A stretch of DNA of 26,800 nucleotides from Pseudomonadota bacterium. GTDB lineage: Bacteria > Pseudomonadota > Alphaproteobacteria > Rhizobiales > Devosiaceae. The notes under the pieces are model-generated. The model ran no database searches. It saw nothing but the letters and a program-made list of their open reading frames with translations, and had not been told where the DNA came from. Numbering within the stretch: the first letter of the stretch is position 1; each line of letters opens with the position of its first letter. The stretch spans positions 1 to 26,800 of the forward strand of contig JAEYYP010000233.1 in assembly GCA_023428425.1 (NCBI GenBank), in the 5' to 3' direction. This document shows, piece by piece, positions 8,829 to 16,243 of the stretch. The translations under genes and the position numbers were made by a program.

Positions 8829-9698
8829 ATGACGCTTTCCCAGCTTTCCGTTCCGCTCACCAAGGACCAGGCCTATGCCCTGGTCGATGCAGTGATGGCC
8901 GCCGAAGACCTCGCCATCACCGCCTCGGCGCACGAAAACGAGGAGACCGGCGAGTGGGTGTTCGAGGCCACCTGCGACGCCGAGCCGAACGTCGAGGCCT
9001 TCGATGCGCTCGCGCGCGAAGTGCTGGGCGGCCGCATCAGCTTCGCCGTCGAAACGATCGACCCCGACGTGAACTGGGTGGCGAAGTCGCTCGAAGGCCT
9101 GCAACCAGTGGTCGCCGGCGGCTTCTACGTGCATGGCAGCCATGAAGAATCGCCGCCGCCATCGGGCCTCACCCCAATCCGCATCGATGCCGCGCAGGCC
9201 TTCGGCACCGGCCACCACGAGACCACCACCGGCTGCCTCGAAGCCATCGACCGCGTCCTGAAGCGCCGCCGCTTCCGCTCCATGCTCGATGTGGGGACCG
9301 GCACGGGCGTCCTCGCCATCGCGCTCGCCAAGCGTACTCACCTGCCTGTGCTGGCGACGGACATCGACCCCATCGCCGTGACTACCACGGTGGAGAACGC
9401 ACGCGACAACGGCGTCGGCCGCCAGATCATCGCCATCGAGGCCACCGGCCTCGATCACCGGCAGATCGCGACGTCTGCGCCCTATGACCTGATCGTCGCC
9501 AACATCCTCGCCGGTCCGTTGGCGGCGCTGGCCCCCGCCATGCGCAAGGTGGCCGAGCAAGGCTGCGTGGTGATTCTCTCCGGCATCCTCATCCACCAGG
9601 CGCCCCGCGTCATCGCCGCATATTCCCGCATGGGCATCGTGCTCAAGCACAAGATCACCAAGAAGGAATGGGCCACCCTCGTGATGGAGCGGATGTAG
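8829..9698 (+). CDS. prmA: Ribosomal protein L11 methyltransferase
   Basis: 289 residues, ATG at 8829 behind a good AAAGGA (8816-8821). PrmA uses S-adenosylmethionine to trimethylate ribosomal protein L11 in the cytoplasm. The L11-recognition N-terminal domain covers about 1-90. The PrmA signature AFGTGHHETT is at 124-133, the SAM-binding motif I LDVGTGTGVLAIA at 153-165, an acidic loop TDID at 177-180, and the NILA-type catalytic motif DLIVANILAGPL at 220-231. Length fits the family (290-300 aa). It is followed by a palindromic repeat and appears monocistronic, 67 bp after the EEP gene. Confidence 0.93.
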   Translation: MTLSQLSVPLTKDQAYALVDAVMAAEDLAITASAHENEETGEWVFEATCDAEPNVEAFDALAREVLGGRISFAVETIDPDVNWVAKSLEGLQPVVAGGFYVHGSHEESPPPSGLTPIRIDAAQAFGTGHHETTTGCLEAIDRVLKRRRFRSMLDVGTGTGVLAIALAKRTHLPVLATDIDPIAVTTTVENARDNGVGRQIIAIEATGLDHRQIATSAPYDLIVANILAGPLAALAPAMRKVAEQGCVVILSGILIHQAPRVIAAYSRMGIVLKHKITKKEWATLVMERM

Positions 9699-9719
9699 GC
9701 TTCGGAACTTGCCACTGGG

Positions 9720-9784
9720 CTCCCTCCCCCTCGTGGGGAGGGTAGCGTCGCCACGAGCGAAGCGACGTGGCAGAATTAGGGAGG
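9720..9784. repeat. GC-rich intergenic palindromic repeat, copy 1
   Basis: Perfect 8-bp stem CCCTCCCC/GGGGAGGG (9722-9729 with 9735-9742, loop CTCGT) followed by a second stem GCCACG/CGTGGC (9750-9755 with 9766-9771), and a closing AGGGAGG that can pair with the opening CTCCCT. It lies just after prmA. The CCTCCCC-loop-GGGGAGG core is shared with the copy at 12130-12150. Such elements are scattered between genes in many Hyphomicrobiales genomes. There is no T-run, so it is not a classical terminator. Confidence 0.6.
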
Positions 9785-9806
9785 AGGAAAGCCTGCCCAG
9801 AAATCA

Positions 9807-9837
9807 AAATCCCCGGCCCTTGCGGGACCGGGGATTT
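9807..9837 (-). terminator. Intrinsic terminator of the 44-residue ORF (possibly bidirectional with prmA)
   Basis: AAATCCCCGG (9807-9816) and CCGGGGATTT (9828-9837) form a perfect 10-bp stem around an 11-nt loop. On the minus strand it is followed by TTTTGATTT, giving a reasonable U-tract 42 nt after the small ORF's stop. In the plus direction it also follows prmA, with a weaker tail. Confidence 0.65.
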
Positions 9838-9878
9838 GAAACTCGTCATCACTGCTCGGGCTCAGGCGCGCCTCGAGC

Positions 9879-10013
9879 TCAGTTCGGGCGCTTGGTGAAG
9901 CTGCCTAGCAGCAGGTGTTCGCGTGCGCGGCCGATGCTGCGGGTGGCCTCGCGGCCCCGCGCTTCGACGACGCTGCTCAGCGCCTTGCGGAAATCGTTGT
10001 TGGTCTCAGGCAT
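9879..10013 (-). CDS. Small hypothetical protein, 44 residues
   Basis: ATG 10013 to TGA 9879 encodes a short basic protein, beginning MPETNNDFRKALSSVVEARG and ending LLLGSFTKRPN. It is rich in Arg, Glu and Ala, predicted largely helical, with no signal peptide or membrane segment. I do not recognise the family. Support for reality: the ORF fills an otherwise empty gap, has GC-rich third positions, and is followed by a terminator-like hairpin in the right direction. A CTATCT hexamer (minus strand, 10055-10060) could be a -10. The ribosome site is weak: a GGATGAG lies 7 nt upstream, and an AGGA sits in the loop of a 5-bp hairpin at 10034-10047. Possible roles (nucleic-acid or protein binding) are speculation. 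Confidence 0.5.
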   Translation of the reverse strand: MPETNNDFRKALSSVVEARGREATRSIGRAREHLLLGSFTKRPN

Positions 10014-10200
10014 CTCAGTTCTCATCCAGTCTGGTGGCTCCTGCCACGGCCCCTAGATAGTGCGCCGCAGGCTCGCCGATAAGTCGTTGTTCCGAAAGGC
10101 AGCCATGCCGGACGCGCAGGGCGGATTAACGGCCGGTGAATCGCTTCGACCTCTGCCGCCTCAATACCGCGACTTCCATGAACCCTCGATGAAGGGAGGA

Positions 10201-10229
10201 CTGTCCCAAGGCGACCGATCTGCTAGGGT
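10201..10229 (+). promoter_or_regulatory. Candidate sigma70-type promoter for the aminopeptidase gene
   Basis: CTGTCC (10201-10206) and TAGGGT (10224-10229) are separated by exactly 17 bp, with a TGC extended -10 just before TAGGGT. Each hexamer matches only about half the consensus. It would give a leader of about 20 nt before ATG 10255. The rest of 10014-10254 shows nothing else I can support. Confidence 0.35.
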
Positions 10230-10254
10230 CCGGCACCTTCGAAAGAGTGATTTC

Positions 10255-12081
10255 ATGGCTGAGCAGACCTTCTCCCCGCCCGTGTACCAGACCTTCGACG
10301 TCCGGACCGACAAGACCACCGTTGCCCCGCGGCTCGCCGCGCTGCGCCAGAAGATCGCGGCGGCGGGCCTCGACGGTTTCCTCGTGCCACGCACGGATGC
10401 GCATCGCGGCGAGGCGGTGCCGGCGAGCGAGGCGCGGCTGGGCTACATCACCAGCTTCACCGGCTCGGCGGGCCTCGCGGTGGTCGGGCCGGAACGGGCT
10501 GCTCTATTCGTCGACAGCCGCTATACCCTGCAGGCCCCGGCGCAGACCGATACCAGCCTGGTGACCGTCATCGAGACTGCGCAAGGCGGCATGCCCGCCC
10601 AGGTCGCCGACTTCATCCCGCAAGGCGGCAAGCTCGGCTACGATGCCTGGCTGCACTCCCCGGGCGAGATCGCCGACCTGCGCAAGAAGCTCGAGGGCAA
10701 GGCAACGCTTGTCGCCATCGCCAACCTGGTCGACGACATCTGGGAAGGCCGTCCGCTGCCGCCCAACGCCCCGGTCGAGTTCCTCGGCCACAACCGCGCC
10801 GGCAAGAAGGTCGAGGAGAAGCTTGTCGAGCTGCGCGCCACCCTCGCCGAGGAGAAGGCCGATGCGGTGGTGCTCACCATGCCGGAGTCGATCAACTGGC
10901 TGTTCAACATGCGCGGCCGCGACGTCCCCAACGTGCCGGTCGTGCTCTGCTTTGCCCTGGTGCCGCGCGAGGGCCTGCCGACCATCTACCTCAATGCCAA
11001 CAAGATCGGCCCCGAGATCACCGAGGGGCTGAAGGGCATCGCCGAGGTCGCCGACGTATCGACGATGGTCGCCACGCTCCGCCGGCTCGGTGCCGCCGAC
11101 AAGCGGGTAATGATCGATCCGGCCACCGTGCCCGAGGCCATCGCCAACGCCATCCGGTCGGTGAGCGAGGCCGTGCTGGTCGAGCGCCGCGATCCTGTGC
11201 TGCTGCCCAAGGCGAAAAAGAACGAGGCCGAGCTCGCCGGTATGCGCGAAGCGCACCGGCTCGATGGCGCCGCCATGGCCAAGTTCCTCAGTTGGTTCGA
11301 TGAGGCCGCTCCCAAGGGCGGGCTCGACGAGATCGGCATCGTCGCGGCGCTGGAGAGCTTCCGCCGCGAGGATCCGAACCTCGTCGACATCAGCTTCGAC
11401 ACCATCTCCGGCTCCGGCCCGAATGGCGCGATCGTCCACTACCGCGTCGACAGGGGCACCAACCGTCAGTTGGTCCCGGGCGAACTCATGCTGGTCGACT
11501 CTGGCGCCCAGTACCTGATGGGCACCACCGATATCACCCGCACCCTGTTCACCGGCTCTGCGACCGCCGAGGAGCGCGACCGCTACACCCGCGTCCTCAA
11601 GGGCATGATCGCCATCTCGATGGTCCGCTTCCCGCGCGGCACCACCGGGGCCCAGATCGACGTGCTGGCCCGCCAGTTCCTGTGGGCCGATGGAGTGACC
11701 TACAACCACGGCACCGGCCACGGCGTCGGCGCCTTCCTCTCCGTCCACGAGGGGCCGGTGGGGATCGCGCCGCGTTACACCGTGCCGATCGAACCCGGCA
11801 TGATCATTTCCAACGAACCGGGCTTCTACAAGGCCGGCGCCTTCGGCATCCGCACCGAAAACCTGATCCACGTGGTCGAGAGCCCGGTCGGCAATGGCTT
11901 CATGGAGTTCGAAACCCTGACACTCGCCCCCATCGAGACCCGGCTGATCGACCTCGCCCTTCTCACCGACGCCGAGCGCAACTGGCTCAACGCCTACCAC
12001 GCGCGTGTCTGGCACGAGATTGGCCCGCTGGTCACTGGTCCCGTCAAGGACTGGCTCCGCCAGGCCACCGCCGCGATCTAG
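10255..12081 (+). CDS. M24 family aminopeptidase P (Xaa-Pro aminopeptidase, three-domain type)
   Basis: 608 residues from ATG 10255, with AAAGAG about 6 nt upstream; the 65 further upstream codons lack family character. Two creatinase-like N-terminal domains (about 20-160 and 170-320) precede a pita-bread catalytic domain (about 325-550) and a C-terminal extension (LAPIETRLIDLALLT...). The five metal ligands are present: D415 and D426 (DSGAQYLMGTTDIT), H489 (HGTGHGVG), E521 (SNEPGF) and E535 (GIRTEN). This three-domain length matches XPNPEP1-like enzymes rather than the 440-aa E. coli PepP. It removes an N-terminal residue next to proline using two divalent metals, most likely in the cytoplasm as there is no signal peptide. 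It stands alone, followed by a palindromic repeat. Confidence 0.93.
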   Translation: MAEQTFSPPVYQTFDVRTDKTTVAPRLAALRQKIAAAGLDGFLVPRTDAHRGEAVPASEARLGYITSFTGSAGLAVVGPERAALFVDSRYTLQAPAQTDTSLVTVIETAQGGMPAQVADFIPQGGKLGYDAWLHSPGEIADLRKKLEGKATLVAIANLVDDIWEGRPLPPNAPVEFLGHNRAGKKVEEKLVELRATLAEEKADAVVLTMPESINWLFNMRGRDVPNVPVVLCFALVPREGLPTIYLNANKIGPEITEGLKGIAEVADVSTMVATLRRLGAADKRVMIDPATVPEAIANAIRSVSEAVLVERRDPVLLPKAKKNEAELAGMREAHRLDGAAMAKFLSWFDEAAPKGGLDEIGIVAALESFRREDPNLVDISFDTISGSGPNGAIVHYRVDRGTNRQLVPGELMLVDSGAQYLMGTTDITRTLFTGSATAEERDRYTRVLKGMIAISMVRFPRGTTGAQIDVLARQFLWADGVTYNHGTGHGVGAFLSVHEGPVGIAPRYTVPIEPGMIISNEPGFYKAGAFGIRTENLIHVVESPVGNGFMEFETLTLAPIETRLIDLALLTDAERNWLNAYHARVWHEIGPLVTGPVKDWLRQATAAI

Positions 12082-12129
12082 ACCGTTCGGACCAGGCAGA
12101 AGCTCCTACCTCGCAGCGCCACCTCTTCA

Positions 12130-12150
12130 CCTCCCCCTTCATGGGGGAGG
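12130..12150. repeat. GC-rich intergenic palindromic repeat, copy 2
   Basis: Perfect 8-bp stem CCTCCCCC/GGGGGAGG around TTCAT, 48 bp after the aminopeptidase stop, and followed by another GC-rich stretch (CCCGAAGGGGGCC). The core is the same as in copy 1 near 9722. It lies between converging genes and could slow polymerase from either side, but there is no T-run. Confidence 0.55.
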
Positions 12151-12184
12151 CCCGAAGGGGGCCGTCCCAGTTGGGCCCGCGCCC

Positions 12185-12676
12185 CTAGTTCACCCCGAAC
12201 GGATCATACTGCAGCAGCCAGCTCAGCAGCCAGTTCTGGTCGCTCCCCATCGAGGCGATGTCGTCGACCTTCCAGCCATCCTGCTCACGCTTCATGGTGA
12301 TGGCGAGCAGGCTGGTGTGGTCGAAATTGTGGAACGTGACGGTGCTCAGCGCGCGGTCGCCCTGCACCACCGGCGTGCTGATCGCCAGGTCGAGCAGCAG
12401 CGCATGGTCGCCTTCGATGAACGGGTCGAACCCTACCAGGTCGGGGGCGTTCGTATCGACACCGGTGCCGGTCCGGCTATCCACCGACTGCCGCTCGAGA
12501 TTGGCGGCGTAAAGCCCCCTCAGCCGCGCCGAGTAGTACTGCTCGCGGTCGCCGGGCGTCTGGCCCGCCTTGTAGGGCGCGTAGATGGCCTCGAGCAGCG
12601 CCTTGGGGTCGTCATGGGCATGGGCCGCCCCGGCCAGACCCAGCGCCAGGAATACTGCAATGATCAGCTTGCGCAT
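12185..12676 (-). CDS. Exported protein of unknown function, DUF3828/NTF2-like appearance
   Basis: 163 residues from ATG 12676, chosen because a perfect AGGAGG stands 6 nt upstream and a signal peptide follows directly (MRKLIIAVFLALGLAGAAHA, cut after AHA). The mature part begins DDPKALLEAIYAPYKAG and ends GWKVDDIASMGSDQNWLLSW plus eight residues. The pattern of an opening helix with IYAPY, a mid-protein FDPFIEGDHA, and a closing beta hairpin with GWKVDDI resembles DUF3828-type periplasmic proteins with an NTF2/SnoaL-like fold. Function unknown. It lies 80 bp after another exported unknown protein and may be the last gene of the recN-ligA transcription unit. Confidence 0.75.
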   Translation of the reverse strand: MRKLIIAVFLALGLAGAAHAHDDPKALLEAIYAPYKAGQTPGDREQYYSARLRGLYAANLERQSVDSRTGTGVDTNAPDLVGFDPFIEGDHALLLDLAISTPVVQGDRALSTVTFHNFDHTSLLAITMKREQDGWKVDDIASMGSDQNWLLSWLLQYDPFGVN

Positions 12677-12756
12677 GCTTCGCCTCCTGCTGCGGCCGCT
12701 GTAGCGGCGCGTCTGGGCCGAAGATGGGCGCCAACGCGCCTCAATCATGGCGATCG

Positions 12757-14004
12757 TCAATTGAACCAGAACGCATAGCCGAGCCACTGCCAGCCGAAGC
12801 TGCGGTTGAAATCGGCAAAGGTCTGGTCGTCCATCACCGGTCCGTCACGCAGGAACTGCACCGCATCGTGCCCGCTGATCAACAGCACCGGGTCGGTACG
12901 TGTCGCCGTCTCGACATAGGCGTCGACGTCGAAGCCGCGCTGGAAGCGCCAATGAGGGATCAGCAGTTTCCCGTCCAGCACCGCGTCGACGGTATCGAGC
13001 GCCCCCAGCCACGCCGCTATCTGTTCCTCGGTGACGCCCGGCCCACCCAGCACACTGTTCTGCGTTGGGCTGGGCAGCAGTTCGCGGTCATTGTCCGTCT
13101 CGGCCATGATCGCCTGCCAGTTCTGGCGCGACAGCGCCGTGATCGCCCTGAACCGATCCCGCACGGATCGCAACCGCTCGCGGTCGATTACCGGCCAGTC
13201 CATCGCGTGGATCGTCGCCACGAGGTCGAAAATCCGCGTCAGGTCATCCTGGTTGATGTAGCTGTAGGGCTCTGGCTCCCACGCGCGCGGTGGCTCGTCC
13301 AGCCCGAGGCCAGCTCTGGGGAACAGGTGCGGCAACAACGTGTCCGCCAGCGTCCGGAAATCATGCGCCAGCAGGAACTCCGCGAACGCAGCCGTCACGT
13401 TGGAGTAGCCGGCAAGCCAGATGGCATCGGCCCGGTCGAGCCCTAGCGTCAGGGTGGGCGCTTCGTCTTCCCCCGGCTGTTCCAGCCCGGGCGCCCGCGG
13501 TATCCGGTTGATACCCAGCGCCGGCCCGACGACGGCGCCGATACTTTCGCCCTCCTCCGTCACGCCGTCCCCGTCGACGTCGACCGCGACTTTCATCACG
13601 TCGACCGGGATGACGTAGTCACCCGCCACCCCGGCTTCGCGCAGCGTCTTCTGCGCCACGTCGAGGTCGGCCACCAGCGTCTCGAAGATCACCCGCAGCT
13701 TGTCGTAGTCGAGCGGCTCCGGATCGGGATTGACCGGCACCCGGATGAGCATCGGACCTCGCGCCCGATCGCTGAGGTCATAGCCGTGCCGGTAAAGGGC
13801 GCGACCGAACTCGCCAATGGCGTCGGTGAACTGCATCAGGCCCTTGCCGAAGCGGGACTCGGCATCGGTCCGCGACTCAAGTTCGGCGATGCCCACCTCC
13901 GGCGTGCCGGTGTAGAGGTGTCGCAGGGCAATATCCGCCCCTTCCCCCGCCACTGCTGGGAAACTGAGAATGGCGGCGAGCATGGCAATCATCAGTCTCG
14001 GCAT
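12757..14004 (-). CDS. Exported hypothetical protein with EF-hand-like loop
   Basis: 415 residues from ATG 14004, with AGGAG 7 nt upstream and a signal peptide at residues 1-19 (MPRLMIAMLAAILSFPAVA), so periplasmic or secreted. The mature part is mostly helical and acidic. At 142-153 the loop DVDGDGVTEEGE fits the 12-residue EF-hand calcium-binding pattern: Asp at positions 1, 3 and 5, Gly at 6 and Glu at 12. An internal repeat-like feature is the run of tryptophan/aromatic positions near the C-terminus (GWQWLGYAFWFN). I do not recognise a named family. The start is 22 bp after the ligA stop, so it is probably co-transcribed with recN-ligA, although its exported nature suggests an unrelated job. 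Confidence 0.75.
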   Translation of the reverse strand: MPRLMIAMLAAILSFPAVAGEGADIALRHLYTGTPEVGIAELESRTDAESRFGKGLMQFTDAIGEFGRALYRHGYDLSDRARGPMLIRVPVNPDPEPLDYDKLRVIFETLVADLDVAQKTLREAGVAGDYVIPVDVMKVAVDVDGDGVTEEGESIGAVVGPALGINRIPRAPGLEQPGEDEAPTLTLGLDRADAIWLAGYSNVTAAFAEFLLAHDFRTLADTLLPHLFPRAGLGLDEPPRAWEPEPYSYINQDDLTRIFDLVATIHAMDWPVIDRERLRSVRDRFRAITALSRQNWQAIMAETDNDRELLPSPTQNSVLGGPGVTEEQIAAWLGALDTVDAVLDGKLLIPHWRFQRGFDVDAYVETATRTDPVLLISGHDAVQFLRDGPVMDDQTFADFNRSFGWQWLGYAFWFN

Positions 14005-14026
14005 CGTCCACTCCTGCGTTTTGAAA

Positions 14027-16243
14027 TTACCTGGCGGCCATCTCCAGCCACTGGTCTTCACTCAATACCATGATGCCCAACTCGGTCGCCTGCTTCAGCT
14101 TGCTGCCAGCGCCGGGGCCCGCGACAACGATATCCGTATTCTTGGAGACCGAACCCGCCACCTTCGCGCCCAGCCGCTCCGCCATCGCCTTGGCCTCGCC
14201 GCGCGTCAGCTTCTCGAGGCTGCCGGTGAACACCACGGTCTTGCCCGCCACCTCCGAAGTGGCCGACACGTTGAGCACGTAGGGCTGGGGGTGCACTTCG
14301 GCCAGCAGCCTGTCGAGCACCTCGTCGTTCCGCTCGTTGCCGAAGAAGTCGCTCAACGCCTCTATCACCGTGCCGCCGATCCCATCGATCGATGGGAACA
14401 CCGATGCCGGATCCTCAGGCTGCGCCGCGACCTCCTTGCCCACCTCGATCACCCGCTCGATCGTCCCGAAATTCTTCGCCAGCGCCGCCGCAGTCGTCTC
14501 GCCGATATGGCGGATACCAAGCGCAAAGATGAAGCGATCCAGTTCCGGCTCGCGCCGCGCGTCGATGGCAGCGAACAGCTTGTCGAGCCCCTCGTAGGTC
14601 CGCTCCTCGGCGCTCAGCACCTTCTTGCGCGTCACCCCCTTCTGCGCCTCGCGCTGCCTGGCCTGCGCCTCGCGCCGCTCGAACAGCGCCTGCTGAACCG
14701 CCTCGCGTCGGTCCCGGAGGGTAAAGATGTCGGCCGCCGTCTTCACCAGCCCGGCGTTGAAGAACAGATCGATGTTCTCGGCCCCCAGCCCCTCGATATC
14801 CATGGCGCCACGCGACACGAAATGGCGCAGCCGCTCAACCGCCTGCGCCGCGCAGATCAGCTCGCCGGTACAACGCCGTCGCGAATCTTCCTTGCCCGTC
14901 TTCTCGTTCATTTCTCGCGTCGCCGGCGAGCCGCACACCGGACAGGTATGCGGAAACTCGTACGGCACGGCATCGGCGGGCCGCTTCTCGAGGATGACGC
15001 GCACGATCTGCGGGATCACATCGCCGGCCCGCTGGATCACCACCGTGTCGCCGACCCGGATATCGATCGGCTCCTCGCCACGGATCGGCGCTCCGGTCGA
15101 ATCGATGCCCTTGATGTAGTCCTCGTTGTGGAGCGTGACATTCTCCACCACCACGCCACCGACGCTCACTGGCGCCAGCCGCGCGACCGGCGCCAGCGTC
15201 CCGGTCCGCCCGACCTGGATATCGATGCGCTGCACGGTGGTCATCGCCTGCTCGGCCGGAAACTTGTGCGCCACCGCCCAGCGCGGCTCGCCCGACGAGA
15301 AACCCCACCGACGCTGCAGGTCGAGCCGATCGAGCTTGTAGACGACGCCGTCGATATCGTAGCCGAGCGACGAACGCTTTTCCTCGATGGTCCGGTAGTG
15401 CGCGATCAGGTCATCGACCGTCTTGGCCCGCACCATCAGCGGGCTGGTCTCGAAGCCCCACTCGCCGAACTTCTGCACCGCTTCGTACTGCGTCGGCGCC
15501 GGGTCTTCGGTCGTCGCGCCCCAGGCATAGGCGAAGAACCGCAGGTTGCGGCTGGCCGTCACCGACGTGTCCTTCTGGCGCAGCGAGCCCGCGGCCGTGT
15601 TGCGCGGGTTGACGTACTCCTGCCCGCCGACGGCAGCGGAGCGCGCCTTGAGCGCCTCGAACTCGGCGTAGGTCATGTAGACCTCGCCGCGAATCTCGAT
15701 GCTCGCGGGCCACCCCGAGCCTTTCAGTCTCTCCGGAATGTCCTTGATGGTCCGGAGGTTGGCGGTGATGTCCTCACCCACGGCGCCATCGCCGCGCGTC
15801 GCTCCCTGCACGAACACGCCGTTCTCGTAGCGCAGCGAGGCCGAGAGCCCGTCGATCTTCGGCTCGGCCGTGAAGGCCAGCTCGAGGTCCTTGTCGCGGT
15901 CGAAGAACCGCCGCGCACGCTCGATGAAATCGACCACATCCTCGTCGGTATAGGCCTTGCCGAGGCTCAGCATCGGCACCGCGTGCCGCACCTTGGAGAA
16001 CCCCTCGACCGGCGCACCGGCCACCTTGTCGGACAGCGAGTCCTCGCGCTTCAGCTGCGGAAACGCCGTCTCGATCGCCTGGTACGCGCGCTTCATCGCG
16101 TCGTACTCAGCGTCGGTGATGTCGGGTGCGTCGAGCTCGAAATAGGCCCGGTCGGCCGCCGCCAGCGCTTCGTGCAACCGGTCGAGCTCCGCCTTGGCCT
16201 CGGCCTCGCTGAAACTTTCGATCTCGCGTCCCTCGATACTCAC
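14027..16243 (-). CDS. ligA: NAD+-dependent DNA ligase LigA
   Basis: 738 residues from GTG 16243, with GGAGG about 4 nt upstream. It seals nicks during replication and repair using NAD+. Domains in order: Ia NAD-binding helices (about 10-75, with DITDAEYD), the adenylation domain with the active-site lysine K129 in AEPKIDG, the OB fold (IDIQVGRTGTLAPVARLAPV at 340-359), a Cys4 zinc finger (C434, C437, C458, C464), helix-hairpin-helix repeats (about 480-650), and a C-terminal BRCT domain (about 662-736, KTVVFTGSLEKLTRGEAKAM). It is about 65 residues longer than the E. coli enzyme; part of that is a charged Arg/Glu/Gln stretch at 512-548. The GTG overlaps the recN TGA by 4 bp (GTGA), which suggests coupled translation. 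Confidence 0.97.
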   Translation of the reverse strand: MSIEGREIESFSEAEAKAELDRLHEALAAADRAYFELDAPDITDAEYDAMKRAYQAIETAFPQLKREDSLSDKVAGAPVEGFSKVRHAVPMLSLGKAYTDEDVVDFIERARRFFDRDKDLELAFTAEPKIDGLSASLRYENGVFVQGATRGDGAVGEDITANLRTIKDIPERLKGSGWPASIEIRGEVYMTYAEFEALKARSAAVGGQEYVNPRNTAAGSLRQKDTSVTASRNLRFFAYAWGATTEDPAPTQYEAVQKFGEWGFETSPLMVRAKTVDDLIAHYRTIEEKRSSLGYDIDGVVYKLDRLDLQRRWGFSSGEPRWAVAHKFPAEQAMTTVQRIDIQVGRTGTLAPVARLAPVSVGGVVVENVTLHNEDYIKGIDSTGAPIRGEEPIDIRVGDTVVIQRAGDVIPQIVRVILEKRPADAVPYEFPHTCPVCGSPATREMNEKTGKEDSRRRCTGELICAAQAVERLRHFVSRGAMDIEGLGAENIDLFFNAGLVKTAADIFTLRDRREAVQQALFERREAQARQREAQKGVTRKKVLSAEERTYEGLDKLFAAIDARREPELDRFIFALGIRHIGETTAAALAKNFGTIERVIEVGKEVAAQPEDPASVFPSIDGIGGTVIEALSDFFGNERNDEVLDRLLAEVHPQPYVLNVSATSEVAGKTVVFTGSLEKLTRGEAKAMAERLGAKVAGSVSKNTDIVVAGPGAGSKLKQATELGIMVLSEDQWLEMAAR

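Noticed and set aside
10504..12015. A 503-codon minus-strand ORF opposite the aminopeptidase
   Set aside because: Antisense to a protein with all five M24 metal ligands; composition is that of a shadow frame.
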